Positions 51,754 to 60,479 are shown, counted from the stretch's first letter. The stretch is 64,000 bases of DNA from Bacteroides faecalis (GCF_003865075.1 NZ_BHWB01000010.1:112353-176352), one strand, 5' to 3'. A program made the numbers and translations. The notes: generated by a model from the letters alone, not told the origin.

Positions 51754-52389
51754 ATGAATATAGAAGATTTACAACTAATTGTAGAAACAATATATCAGCA
51801 CAATCCATCTGCATATAAACGAGGAGGAGATGTTGAGTTGTTGAATTCTCATATAAAAGCGATGCAACATCTGAAAGAGGTCAATAAAATACATTATAAA
51901 GAATATAATTTGACTGATTTAGAAGCATTAAGTATCGTCATCCTTGAAGGCTTTGGTAGTTCTCGGTTCATACAAGAACCTCTGTATAATAGGCGTAAAT
52001 TGAATGCCTTAACAGAAGTTTTAATCCAAAACTTAGATAGTGCATTAAGAAAAGCTCCTAAAAATACTCACCCTGTGTTATATGCCAATGATGGTTTTAT
52101 GCGTGGTAATAATAGGATTGGAGATATTTTTACCGTAAATGGCTTTTTTACGACATCAATAGATGATTTTGATAATGCTCATTCTATAAAATGGATAATT
52201 GAGCCTTTACCGGAAGGTCAAACAAAAGCTCATGAAATATATAAAATATATAATCATGGAGAGGATTGTCCGTATCCTGAATATCAAGTGGAATTTGAAA
52301 GAGGAACAAAATTTGAGATAACTGACATAAAGAAAGGCAAAGAATATAATGTAGTTCATATAAAAGAACTGCCATCTCAAACTATCTGA
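51754..52389 (+). CDS. Putative ADP-ribosyltransferase-fold cargo protein
   Basis: 211 residues starting MNIEDLQLIVETIYQHN; a TTG four codons upstream is rejected. The N-terminal 95 residues are helical and unrecognised. The C-terminal half has the layout of an ADP-ribosyltransferase: PVLYANDGFMRGNNRIGD, then GFFTTSIDDF in the position of the STS motif, then PYPEYQVEFERGTKFEI with Q-V-E (178-180) in the position of the Q/E-x-E catalytic loop and the strand that follows it. The canonical early Arg (LYRG) is LYAN here, with Arg117 nearby, so activity is uncertain. Base composition is far more AT-rich than the genes on both sides, and the gene is bracketed by its own hairpin and terminator. Confidence 0.55.
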   Translation: MNIEDLQLIVETIYQHNPSAYKRGGDVELLNSHIKAMQHLKEVNKIHYKEYNLTDLEALSIVILEGFGSSRFIQEPLYNRRKLNALTEVLIQNLDSALRKAPKNTHPVLYANDGFMRGNNRIGDIFTVNGFFTTSIDDFDNAHSIKWIIEPLPEGQTKAHEIYKIYNHGEDCPYPEYQVEFERGTKFEITDIKKGKEYNVVHIKELPSQTI

Positions 52390-52406
52390 TAGCAGCAATA
52401 TATTAG

Positions 52407-52440
52407 AAAATCCGATGAAGTTGCGGCTTCATCGGATTTT
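52407..52440. terminator. Strong terminator between cargo gene and lysozyme
   Basis: AAAATCCGATGAAG (52407-52420) and CTTCATCGGATTTT (52427-52440) pair perfectly over 14 bases around TTGCGG, followed by CTTTTG. It serves the rightward cargo gene and probably also the leftward tra operon. Confidence 0.88.
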
Positions 52441-52461
52441 CTTTTGTCAGGTACTTATTAT

Positions 52462-52989
52462 TTATGGTACATACAACAGTGCAAACTCCGCCTTTCTCCG
52501 TTTGAGCAGCATGGCGTGCCGTTTCCCCTTGTAGTTGCAGAAAGCGATATACTCCCGATAGATGTTCCTGTCGCCCGCCTCCAACTTTCGGATCAGCGTG
52601 CTTTTGGGAATCTTTCCGCTACCCAAAAGTCGATATGGACCGACATTGTAGGCGAGCGTGGCAAGCAGAAGCGAATCCTTCCCGAACTGCTGGAACATCG
52701 CGCAGAACTTCCGCAGGTCTTTTCGCAGAAGCGCGTCCGCCTGCCGCTTCGTCATGGTGCGTGCCGAATACCTTTCCCCCGGCTGCAACCGATGTCCATA
52801 TCCTACATACGGGTGATGTTTTTCCGAATGCCAGCCCTCAAAATACTTCGTGCATCGCACCGCCCTCTCGAAAAGCGGCAGCCGGTAGATAGCCGCCTGC
52901 CCGTCCGTTCCCTCATGGCGTCTGTTCCGTGCGGACACGGAACAGACCGCCAGAAGCGAACAGAGGATAGCCATGAATACACGCATCAT
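52462..52989 (-). CDS. Exported lysozyme of the transfer operon (GH24-like)
   Basis: The 175-residue protein has a signal peptide (MAILCSLLAVCSVSA). KYFEGWHSE carries the catalytic Glu, and HHPYVGYGHRLQPGE is the phage-type lysozyme turn. LLLATLAYNVGPYRLLGSG is the conserved helix. Peptidoglycan hydrolases of this kind open the wall for conjugation machinery. It is the last gene of the leftward tra operon, overlapping traQ by 4 bases. Confidence 0.82.
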   Translation of the reverse strand: MMRVFMAILCSLLAVCSVSARNRRHEGTDGQAAIYRLPLFERAVRCTKYFEGWHSEKHHPYVGYGHRLQPGERYSARTMTKRQADALLRKDLRKFCAMFQQFGKDSLLLATLAYNVGPYRLLGSGKIPKSTLIRKLEAGDRNIYREYIAFCNYKGKRHAMLLKRRKAEFALLYVP

Positions 52990-53498
52990 CGTGTAAGGGG
53001 CTTGAAGTTCCCGATGGGGACAACAGTGATAACCCCGTCATCCTTCACGTTTCGGTTGTTGAAGTCAAATTCCAACTCGTAGGAGTTGCTGAAATTGTCC
53101 TCCACTACCACGATGAAGTTGTGCGCTTCCTCACCCGCCGCCGTGTAGTACAGCCGGAACTTCTCGTTTTCGAGCAGGTAGCGGTCATTGGGCAGGAACG
53201 TGATTCCGTTGTCCATTTTCAGCGTGCCTTCCCCCTCGAACTGGAAATACCGGATGGTGTAGAGGGTGTTGGCGAAGTCGCCCGTCTTTTTCAGCTCACA
53301 GCGGATTTCAACCGTCTGCCCCTTCGTCACCTTGTTCGGCACGGGCATGGTTTCCACCGTGAAGGGATAGGATTGCTGTATGTCCATGTCGTCGTCACAC
53401 GATACGAGCGTGAGCGACACGGCAGCGAACAGGCAGAGTGCCAACGTCTTGAAGATTGATATTCTCTTGTTTTTGTTGTTCAGTATGTTCATTGTCAT
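52986..53498 (-). CDS. traQ: Conjugal transfer protein TraQ (DUF3872)
   Basis: The 170-residue lipoprotein-like protein has a signal and lipobox (FAAVSLTLVSCDDD) and the DUF3872 body: VETMPVPNKVTKGQTVEIRC, YTIRYFQFEGEGTLKMDNG. TraQ is encoded near the end of CTnDOT-type tra operons; its role is unclear. It overlaps the lysozyme gene. Confidence 0.88.
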   Translation of the reverse strand: MTMNILNNKNKRISIFKTLALCLFAAVSLTLVSCDDDMDIQQSYPFTVETMPVPNKVTKGQTVEIRCELKKTGDFANTLYTIRYFQFEGEGTLKMDNGITFLPNDRYLLENEKFRLYYTAAGEEAHNFIVVVEDNFSNSYELEFDFNNRNVKDDGVITVVPIGNFKPLTR

Positions 53499-53510
53499 TT
53501 GATTTTTAAG

Positions 53511-54383
53511 TTATTGTTCTTTTTTGGTTGTCAGTTGCAGATACTCGTTCAAGTCCTTGCAACCGTCATAGAGAGCGGAACGGTCATAGACACGTTCTCC
53601 ATAATGTCCTTTCAGCGTTTTCAACGTGCGCCGTCCGGCTGCGTCATGGTCGAGATAACAGTCTATGCACCCGTAGCCGTCCAGATACCTCATTGCCTTT
53701 TCCACGTTGGCAACAGAGTTCAATACGAGGCACTCACCCTTTTCCAATCCGAACGTGGCAGCAGAAAGAAAGTCCATGAAGCCTTCAAAAACGCTGCACA
53801 CGTCAGCCGGAGAGCCTTCCGCCTTGACCAGCGACACATCTTTCGGAGGCACGCATCCTTTGAAGAAGCGGCTGCGGATCTCATATCCACCCGCCACGTT
53901 CGGGAAACCGACGGCAAAATATCGTTTGCCACGCACACAGTAATTCAGTCGGCAGCAGTAGCGTGATGCGACAACGTAAGGAATGCTCCGTTCCGCCAGA
54001 TAGTCTGTCAGTGGAGAACGAAGCAGAGGGACGGCTTCCACTCCCTCAAAGGCAGGTTCTGTCTGCTTCGGAATGTAGGTCGGTTTGTCAAACTCTGCAA
54101 TCTGCATATTAGAGGTTCCCGCTATAAACTTCACTTGTTCCATGAAGTCGCCACTTCCGATAAACTCCCCGGCAAGCGTGAAGATGTCACCACCTTTGCC
54201 CAGACCGAAGTCGTACCAGAGCTGTTTCGCCACGTTCACACGGAAAGAGGGCGTGCGCTCGCCCCTATACGGGGCGATATACCACAGCTCGTTACCGCTC
54301 CTTCTGACAGGCTCATGCCCCAGCCGTGCGAGAAAAACCGCAATGGGCATTTGTCTGATGATGTCTATTTCCGTCCGTTCCAT
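53511..54383 (-). CDS. traP: TraP, toprim-type DNA primase
   Basis: 290 residues starting MERTEIDIIRQMPIAVFLAR; the longer frame upstream only shadows traO. The N-terminal part corresponds to a CHC2 zinc finger, but in IAPYRGERTPSF the usual Cys-Pro-Phe-His is Ala37-Pro-Tyr-Arg40, so the metal site appears lost. The toprim domain is intact: FEGFMDFLSAATF (Glu and Gly) and CYLDHDAAGRRTL (DxD). In CTnDOT-type elements TraP is thought to act on transferred single strands. It lies seven bases downstream of traO. Confidence 0.88.
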   Translation of the reverse strand: MERTEIDIIRQMPIAVFLARLGHEPVRRSGNELWYIAPYRGERTPSFRVNVAKQLWYDFGLGKGGDIFTLAGEFIGSGDFMEQVKFIAGTSNMQIAEFDKPTYIPKQTEPAFEGVEAVPLLRSPLTDYLAERSIPYVVASRYCCRLNYCVRGKRYFAVGFPNVAGGYEIRSRFFKGCVPPKDVSLVKAEGSPADVCSVFEGFMDFLSAATFGLEKGECLVLNSVANVEKAMRYLDGYGCIDCYLDHDAAGRRTLKTLKGHYGERVYDRSALYDGCKDLNEYLQLTTKKEQ

Positions 54384-54390
54384 GTCCGTG

Positions 54391-54966
54391 TCAGTTGATG
54401 ATGAACTTGATTCCGACCCCGAACTGCGTATGAAACTTCCTCGTGTCGCCACCCCACAGGCAACGCTCCCGGAGGTTGGCGAGCAGGGCGATACGGTCTG
54501 CCACGTAAAACTCCACATCGAGCGTCAGCGCACCGCCGTAGATGAAGGCGTCCCGGTCATGGAGCGTGGAGCCGTCATGCAGTACCTTTTCGCCCCAGTT
54601 CACCGATTCATATCCGGCAAGAGCCGAAGCACCTGCATAGACGAACACGATTTTACGGGCATCGGAAAGTATCTTGAAGTCGTATCCGCCCTCCGCCGTG
54701 AACTGCGCCACGGGTATCTTTCCGTCCTTGTAAGGGTTGTTCTTCAACAGATATTCGCCGCCGAACACCCATTTGTTCCCCTTTTTCGTGTAGGTGGAGA
54801 GAGCCGCCCCGAAACTGTACCCGCCGTCGTTGCCGCCGGGATTGAAGCGGTCCGCCATGTTCGCCCTGACCTCGATGCCCTGCATCTTCGGCAGGCATCG
54901 CTGGGCGTGCGCTTGCCCCGTAAACAGGGCAAGCGACGCGATGATTATTGCGATGTACTTTCTCAT
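54391..54966 (-). CDS. traO: Conjugal transfer protein TraO
   Basis: The 191-residue exported protein (signal IAIIIASLALFTGQAHA) reads MQGIEVRANMADRFNPGGND, then beta strands to TQFGVGIKFIIN. It looks like a small outer-membrane barrel, and family and gene order match TraO of CTnDOT-like elements. It follows traN by two bases. Confidence 0.88.
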   Translation of the reverse strand: MRKYIAIIIASLALFTGQAHAQRCLPKMQGIEVRANMADRFNPGGNDGGYSFGAALSTYTKKGNKWVFGGEYLLKNNPYKDGKIPVAQFTAEGGYDFKILSDARKIVFVYAGASALAGYESVNWGEKVLHDGSTLHDRDAFIYGGALTLDVEFYVADRIALLANLRERCLWGGDTRKFHTQFGVGIKFIIN

Positions 54967-54968
54967 GG

Positions 54969-55955
54969 TCAGCGCACTTGAAGTTCGTTGATGGTATTGG
55001 CACGTACCAAGTCCTCGTTCTCAATCACGAAAGACTGGTGACGCCCCCCGTTCTTCTCGTTGAGTTCCACCACGAGGCATTTATCGTCGGGGATAGTGAA
55101 CTTCGCCATCGTGAACACCGTGCGCTCGCTCTTCTTGCCCGGCACGAGTGTGGCGTAATTCTGCGCACGGAGCGGCAGGATGATCTGCTCCTGCACGGCG
55201 GTACGCTTCGCCACCTTCTTGTCCACGATTTTCCATGTGATGTAGTCCACATCGAAAGGCACATTGCTCTGGTTCTTTATCTCCGTGTGGAAATAGAGCA
55301 AACCATTATGCGTGTAGATACCTTTCAGCAGATACTGGATACCGAATCGCTTGCAGCCGATGTGCTTCACCTCGCGCTTGTTCTGCTTGTGGATGGACTT
55401 CATGATAAGGCGTACCAGCATCGGGCTTTCGCTGCCCAGTTCCTTCAGATAGATTTCCTGCGCATTGTTCGGGCGGTTCACCTTCTCGCCGTCATGGATG
55501 AAGTCGCACATCTCCACATTGAGCAGCAACGGTTCGGAGGCATATTTCACGTTGAAGGTATAGAAACTCCCGTCCTCCGTTATCACGGACATATTGGTTT
55601 CGTTCGGGAAGTTCCTCACGGTAGCCTTCACGCGGATGACGTTCTCCGCTCCGTCGGCTTTGCCCGCAATCAGGTCGGGCGAACCTAAATCGACGTAACG
55701 AACCTCCGAGGGGAAAATGACGTGGACGGTCTTGTCGTAGGTCACTTCCAAGCCGTGCGGAGGGACCATGCGGTCAAAGGTCAGCTTCTTTGTCAGCCCG
55801 TGATACAGGTCGCCGTCCGCCTCCTTCTGCGGATAGACCTCCTTTGTCAAGGTCGGTTGTTCACTTCCGTTGTCCTTTCCAACGGTTACGTTCTCCTGCG
55901 CGTTGGCAGTTACGATGCCCATAGCGAGGGCAAACATGATGATTACTTTTCTCAT
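54969..55955 (-). CDS. traN: Conjugal transfer protein TraN
   Basis: The 328-residue protein has a signal peptide (IIMFALAMGIVTANA), then KTVHVIFPSEVRYVDLGSPD and AENVIRVKATVRNFPNETNM, and C-terminal LPLRAQNYATLVPGKKSERT. TraN is the VirB9-like periplasmic component of Bacteroides type IV secretion machinery. Gene order (traM upstream, traO downstream) supports the call. Confidence 0.9.
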   Translation of the reverse strand: MRKVIIMFALAMGIVTANAQENVTVGKDNGSEQPTLTKEVYPQKEADGDLYHGLTKKLTFDRMVPPHGLEVTYDKTVHVIFPSEVRYVDLGSPDLIAGKADGAENVIRVKATVRNFPNETNMSVITEDGSFYTFNVKYASEPLLLNVEMCDFIHDGEKVNRPNNAQEIYLKELGSESPMLVRLIMKSIHKQNKREVKHIGCKRFGIQYLLKGIYTHNGLLYFHTEIKNQSNVPFDVDYITWKIVDKKVAKRTAVQEQIILPLRAQNYATLVPGKKSERTVFTMAKFTIPDDKCLVVELNEKNGGRHQSFVIENEDLVRANTINELQVR

Positions 55956-56009
55956 TACTTTGGATTTTAGTGGTAAATAAAAATTGGATTGTTGTTACTT
56001 TTTCTGTTT

Positions 56010-57434
56010 TCAATTCCTGTCCTGATAGAGCATTACCTTATACCCGGCTTTCAGATGCACCTTGACGGTACGCATCTTCTTGGCGATATACTGGCTTGTG
56101 CCTTGTATCAGCCCCTTGCCCAAATCGGAGGCAAGCTGCGCCCCTGCGTTGGTGGAGATATTGATGCTGCTGCCCAGCGAGCCGCCCATGTTGGCGGCAA
56201 CCTCCCTGACGGCATTCATTTCCATCGAGTTGGGAATAAAGATACCGGGTTGCCCGTCCGTGTCATACACCGCCAGCTCCACCGGAATGATAGTGCCGTC
56301 ATATTCCAACGACGTGATTCCTATGTCAAGCCGTTCGCCCTGAATCTTTGCTGTGCCTACCACCACCGCATTGCGGGGGATGATTTTGTCCGCTACCTCC
56401 ATCGGCTCCAGCAGCCGGAGTTTGACAGCTTGCCCGTCGGTCACGCTCTGCGCCCCATAGACACACGCCGATATGGTGTTCTTGTCTGATACGGTCGTGA
56501 CGCCCACCGCCGTATTGAAACTGCGGTTACGCTCCTGCGAGAAGGAGGCGACAAACTCGGCGTTGCTCATCGGCTGTGAGAGCGAGGATACCACCTGATG
56601 CGTCACCTGCCTGACAGGTGCAGCCGTGTTCTTTCCGGTTTTCTGCACAGGGTAAGGTTCCGCCGCCTGTCCGACAGGTGGCTGTGTGCCGTTCTGTCCG
56701 CCCATATACTTCGCCGCCAGCTCGTAGGACTTCTCCATGAGTGCCACTTGGTCATCCATAGCGGACGCCTTGCCTTTCTCGCTCTCCAGTTCCGATTCCA
56801 GCGAGGCGATACGCTCCAACAATTCGTCCATTTCCGCGTTGTCGTTCTTCGGTTGCTCATAGAAGTTGCCGAGCGTGGCATTGAGGTCGCGGTAGGCGGC
56901 TGCGGAGGATTGGATGGTTTTCGGAGCGGATGATTTTGCTGTTGCATCTTCCGCATTTCCGGGATTGGCAAGGTCGAAGTCCCTACCACCGTCCGTTTCC
57001 ACCACCTCGCGGTCGAACATATCGCCCAGTTCCTGCATGGCGCGGCTGCGGTTCTCCTGCCGTTCCTCCATCGCCCCCTGTTCGTAGGCTTTCGCCTTGT
57101 CGCCGATGATCTGACGGTTCGCCTTGTCCGCGTCGGGCATTTCGATGTTGTAACCTCCCGTCCCCGGTTGCTGCTCCTTGTCGGAAGACGGGGCGAATAT
57201 CAGCCACATAGCCCCGATAAATACCAGTACCATAGTGGGCAGCACTATCATTTTCTGACGTTTCAGCCTTTGGGCTTCGGTCAGCGGCTTGCGCTCCTTG
57301 GCTTTGCCTTCCTCCTTCGCGCCTTGGCCATTCAAGCAGGCTTGATGGCTCTCGGCTTGGCGTTGGTTCTTCGGTTTCCCGTTGTCGGGAGCCGCCTTGT
57401 TCTCGTTTTTAGGTTCATTCTTCGTCTGTTCCAT
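56010..57434 (-). CDS. traM: Conjugative transposon protein TraM (VirB10-like)
   Basis: 474 residues. A charged cytoplasmic N terminus is followed by one membrane helix (KMIVLPTMVLVFIGAMWLIF, about 73-92) and a long linker with a coiled coil (MDELLERIASLESELESEKG). The C-terminal domain reads RNRSFNTAVGVTTVSDKNTI, IIPRNAVVVGTAKIQGERL, NMGGSLGSSINISTNAGAQL. This is the VirB10-like scaffold linking inner and outer membranes. It overlaps the end of traL by 20 bases. Confidence 0.92.
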   Translation of the reverse strand: MEQTKNEPKNENKAAPDNGKPKNQRQAESHQACLNGQGAKEEGKAKERKPLTEAQRLKRQKMIVLPTMVLVFIGAMWLIFAPSSDKEQQPGTGGYNIEMPDADKANRQIIGDKAKAYEQGAMEERQENRSRAMQELGDMFDREVVETDGGRDFDLANPGNAEDATAKSSAPKTIQSSAAAYRDLNATLGNFYEQPKNDNAEMDELLERIASLESELESEKGKASAMDDQVALMEKSYELAAKYMGGQNGTQPPVGQAAEPYPVQKTGKNTAAPVRQVTHQVVSSLSQPMSNAEFVASFSQERNRSFNTAVGVTTVSDKNTISACVYGAQSVTDGQAVKLRLLEPMEVADKIIPRNAVVVGTAKIQGERLDIGITSLEYDGTIIPVELAVYDTDGQPGIFIPNSMEMNAVREVAANMGGSLGSSINISTNAGAQLASDLGKGLIQGTSQYIAKKMRTVKVHLKAGYKVMLYQDRN

Positions 57435-57723
57435 ATAAATAAGGTATTACATTATGATTGTTGTCCGGCTTTACGGACAGTTCCACTTGTCCGGCATGGT
57501 CTGTCACCATACGGCTGCCGTCATTCCTGCCGATGTCATAAACGGCTTTGCCGAAGGTGTAAATGGCAAGCACCGCGAAGGCGGCGAGCATCGCCAGCAC
57601 GATGCGCCTGCGAGTCTTCGGGGGCAAACCGTCCAGATAGCCTTTGAGCCTTGCCACCAGCATTTTCTTTTTGTCGTGGAGTTTCCAGTACGCACGCCAA
57701 AATGATTTCCTGATTTTCTTCAT
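57415..57723 (-). CDS. traL: Conjugal transfer protein TraL
   Basis: 102 residues starting MKKIRKSFWRAYWKLHDKKK; the longer open frame upstream is a shadow of traK. One membrane helix (IVLAMLAAFAVLAIYTFGKA) precedes a short C-terminal tail (VKPDNNHNVIPYLYGTDEE). This matches TraL of CTnDOT-like operons. Confidence 0.85.
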   Translation of the reverse strand: MKKIRKSFWRAYWKLHDKKKMLVARLKGYLDGLPPKTRRRIVLAMLAAFAVLAIYTFGKAVYDIGRNDGSRMVTDHAGQVELSVKPDNNHNVIPYLYGTDEE

Positions 57724-57728
57724 GTCCG

Positions 57729-58352
57729 TTACCTTTTGATGGTTTGTAAATCCTTGTTCTCGATGATGGTGAATCCCTCGATGGTGAAACCGTTGGGATT
57801 GTCGTCCGAACGGGACGAGTTCAAGAGGCGGCACGTCGTCACGAGGCTGCGCTCGGTGACGTTGCTTTGTCTGATGATCTTCTGCGTGGCGTAGGTCACG
57901 GCACGGTAGGGATAGCCGTTGAAATCGCATACCACGCTGTCCACCTTCAGCACTTGGTTGATATTCCCGGCGATGATACGGTTGTAGTACCCCTTCTCGG
58001 CGAAGTCCGAATAGTAGTTGTACACGCTTTTGTCCGCTAATAGCAGGGCGCGTTTCACATTATGCTCTATCGCGCTCTTTTCGGGCGAGAGCGTGAAGAA
58101 CAGCTCGTGGAAGCGGCGCACGTGTTCCCTTGCCTCCGCCGGACGGTTCTGCGACAAGTCCTGCGAGAGAGCCAGCATCAGCGACTTGCCGTTGTCCAGC
58201 ACGTAAATCTTTTCCCGTTGTCGCTCAGCGAAGCGGTAGGAACTCCACACGCTCCATACCGTTATCACGGCGCACAGCGAGAGGAAGACGATACCGAACA
58301 GGCGTATCTGCCTGAACGATGATTCGATGTTTTTGAGTGACTTAAATTCCAT
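57729..58352 (-). CDS. traK: Conjugative transposon protein TraK (VirB8-like position)
   Basis: The 207-residue protein has one N-terminal membrane helix (LFGIVFLSLCAVITVWSVWS) and a periplasmic domain: AEREKIYVLD-like RQREKIYVLDNGKSLMLALS, RPAEAREHVRRFHELFFTL, SNVTERSLVTTCRLLNSSRS. This is the TraK family, placed between traJ and traL. Confidence 0.9.
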   Translation of the reverse strand: MEFKSLKNIESSFRQIRLFGIVFLSLCAVITVWSVWSSYRFAERQREKIYVLDNGKSLMLALSQDLSQNRPAEAREHVRRFHELFFTLSPEKSAIEHNVKRALLLADKSVYNYYSDFAEKGYYNRIIAGNINQVLKVDSVVCDFNGYPYRAVTYATQKIIRQSNVTERSLVTTCRLLNSSRSDDNPNGFTIEGFTIIENKDLQTIKR

Positions 58353-58383
58353 TGTTGTTTATTCGTTTTTAATTGTCAGTTGA

Positions 58384-59388
58384 TTATTTCAGCAGTTTCC
58401 CGGCACGTCCGACCACGTTTCCTGCGGCTGCACCCGCCACGCTGCCCGCCATGCTTCCGGCTCGTCCTGCCGTCTGGTTCACGTTGCGACCGTAGCTTCC
58501 CATGCCTCCGGCTTGGATAATCCAGCCTGCCACCGTCGGGATGGTGAAGTAACCGATGATGCCGATTATCATGAAGACGATATACACCCCGTCGCTCGAA
58601 TCCAGCGAAAAGTTCGGGTCAGCCTGCATCCGTTCGATGTCGCTTTGCAGCATCAGCACTTGGATTTTCGCCAGTATGGTGCTGAACATATCCGACACGG
58701 GCAGCCACAGATAGACCTGTATGTAGCGGCATATCCATTGCGTGAGCGTGCTTTGGAAGCCGTCCCATACCGATATGGCGAAGGCTATCGGACCGAGTAT
58801 CGCCAGCACCACGAGGAAGAACGTGCGGATGGTGTCTATCACGAGTGCGGCGGCTTGGAACATCAGTTCCAATATCTCGCGGAAGAAGTCGCGGATGCCC
58901 TTCTTCATGTTGTACATCCCGCGCTCGATATACATCCCCGCCATCGTCACCATGTCGCCGGGCGACCAGCCCAGTTCCTCCAACTGTTTGTCAAACTCCT
59001 CGTTCGACACGAGGTAGGCGGTTTCGGGATTACGCATCATCGCCTCGTATTCCAGTTTATCCTTCTGCTCACGGTATCGGTTCATGTCCAGCGTTTCCGC
59101 CTCCAGCATCTTTGCCGTACCCTGCACGACGGGCGACATGATGCTGTTTATCGTACCTAATACCACCGTCGGAAAGAACATGATGCACAAGCCTATCGCA
59201 AAGGGGCGGAGCATAGGGAACACGTCTATCGGTTCGGCTCTCGCCAGCGACTGCCACACCCGGTAGGCGACGTAGAACAGCGCGCCCAGCCCGGCAATGC
59301 CTTTCGCCACACCCGCCATGTCCCCGCATAGCGGCATCATCTGCTCATAGAGCGAGCGCAGAATCTGGTGAAGGTTGTCGAAATTCAT
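58384..59388 (-). CDS. traJ: Conjugative transposon protein TraJ (VirB6-like)
   Basis: The 334-residue polytopic membrane protein reads MPLCGDMAGVAKGIAGLGAL, FMLRPFAIG-type PMLRPFAIGLCIMFFPTVVL, VIDTIRTFFLVVLAILGPIA, FMIIGIIGYFTIPTVAGWII. The Gly/Ala-rich C terminus (GSMAGSVAGAAAGNVVGRAG) is typical of TraJ. It forms the inner-membrane channel part of the transfer apparatus. Confidence 0.92.
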   Translation of the reverse strand: MNFDNLHQILRSLYEQMMPLCGDMAGVAKGIAGLGALFYVAYRVWQSLARAEPIDVFPMLRPFAIGLCIMFFPTVVLGTINSIMSPVVQGTAKMLEAETLDMNRYREQKDKLEYEAMMRNPETAYLVSNEEFDKQLEELGWSPGDMVTMAGMYIERGMYNMKKGIRDFFREILELMFQAAALVIDTIRTFFLVVLAILGPIAFAISVWDGFQSTLTQWICRYIQVYLWLPVSDMFSTILAKIQVLMLQSDIERMQADPNFSLDSSDGVYIVFMIIGIIGYFTIPTVAGWIIQAGGMGSYGRNVNQTAGRAGSMAGSVAGAAAGNVVGRAGKLLK

Positions 59389-59391
59389 AGG

Positions 59392-60021
59392 CTACCAGTA
59401 TCTTTCGTTCATGTTCCCGTACAGCCCCATGATGCGGTCGAGGTCGTTCTTCTTCTTCGCACGCAGGTAGCTCACGCTGATGTTCTTGTTGGTGTAGTAG
59501 CTCACGAGGTTGCGGTAACGCTTCATCTTGGAGTAACAGCGTTCCACCACATCCATGCGCTCCTTGTCCGTCATGGAGAGCGTGGTGATGTTCACCACGT
59601 TCTTCAGTTCCGTCAGCACGTCGTTGGATTCCTCCAACAGCTTGGTGTAGCCAAAGGCGATGGCTCCCAGTTCCTCCACCGTGAAGTTGTCGTCACGCAT
59701 CATCTTCTGGAAGCTGGTCACATAGGTGTCGGTGATGTCACCCACCATCAGGATGGTCTGCTGCACCTTCCGGGCGTCCTTTACCAGATTGTTCACGGAT
59801 TTGAGCGCGTCGTAATACTTCTTGCCCTGCTCGTAAATCTTCACCGTCTCTTGAAAATTTTTTATCATATTCTGGGCGGTCGTGGAAGTGTGTACCACGT
59901 TCTTCGAGGTGTTCACGATGCTCTGCGCGATGTTGGACGGGTCTATCACCGCCCACTGTGCGCTTGCCCTGCCGACTGCAAACAGGCACAGGCAGATAAT
60001 AAGTGTTATTCTTGTTCTCAT
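59392..60021 (-). CDS. traI: Conjugal transfer protein TraI (DUF4141)
   Basis: 209 residues starting MRTRITLIICLCLFAVGRAS, a signal peptide; nine extra upstream codons are not needed. The mature protein begins QWAVIDPSNIAQSIVNTSKN and is mostly helical (TTAQNMIKNFQETVKIYEQG), the DUF4141/TraI family, a VirB5-like periplasmic component by position. It ends three bases before traJ begins. Confidence 0.88.
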   Translation of the reverse strand: MRTRITLIICLCLFAVGRASAQWAVIDPSNIAQSIVNTSKNVVHTSTTAQNMIKNFQETVKIYEQGKKYYDALKSVNNLVKDARKVQQTILMVGDITDTYVTSFQKMMRDDNFTVEELGAIAFGYTKLLEESNDVLTELKNVVNITTLSMTDKERMDVVERCYSKMKRYRNLVSYYTNKNISVSYLRAKKKNDLDRIMGLYGNMNERYW

Positions 60022-60051
60022 GTTACTTTGGATTTTAGTGGATTTCATTAT

Positions 60052-60441
60052 TTATTGCTTGCCTATCGGATGGTCCGGTTTCGGGTTCACGCGCACATAG
60101 TCCCCGTTGGGCGAGAAGGTCAGGATGTCCGTTGCTTCGTTGTAGGACACGTCGATACGGAAGCCGGTGTTCATGAACAGGTTGCCGTTCTCTTCCTGCA
60201 AGAGATAGGTTTCCGGCTTCAGTTTGCGGCGCAGCCCGCTACGCTTGAACACCGTCACCTTATAGGCTTCGCCCTCCTTGTAGATAAGCACGTCGGGCTT
60301 GCCCTCTACGCTTTCCCAGTTTCCGCAAAGCAGGTCACGGCGGTTGTCCGCTACATCGCAGGATTGCAACACCATGACCGCCAGCCCGATTAAACACTTG
60401 CTGACTTGCAGCATTTTCGTTCTTGATATACTCATACGCAT
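60052..60441 (-). CDS. DUF3876 family lipoprotein (TraH position)
   Basis: The 129-residue protein has a signal and lipobox (LIGLAVMVLQSC), then LLCGNWESVEGKPDVLIYKE and NTGFRIDVSYNEATDILTFS, as in the DUF3876 family found between traG and traI in Bacteroides elements. A start at the second Met (60435) is equally possible. Confidence 0.8.
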   Translation of the reverse strand: MRMSISRTKMLQVSKCLIGLAVMVLQSCDVADNRRDLLCGNWESVEGKPDVLIYKEGEAYKVTVFKRSGLRRKLKPETYLLQEENGNLFMNTGFRIDVSYNEATDILTFSPNGDYVRVNPKPDHPIGKQ

Positions 60442-60479
60442 TTTCTTTTTTAGTTGATGAATCTGTTTTTACTTATTGC

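Noticed and set aside
59368..60393. 341-codon plus-strand ORF opposite traI and the DUF3876 gene
   Set aside because: Antisense shadow; its Val/His-rich composition is typical of reverse reading of GC-rich genes.
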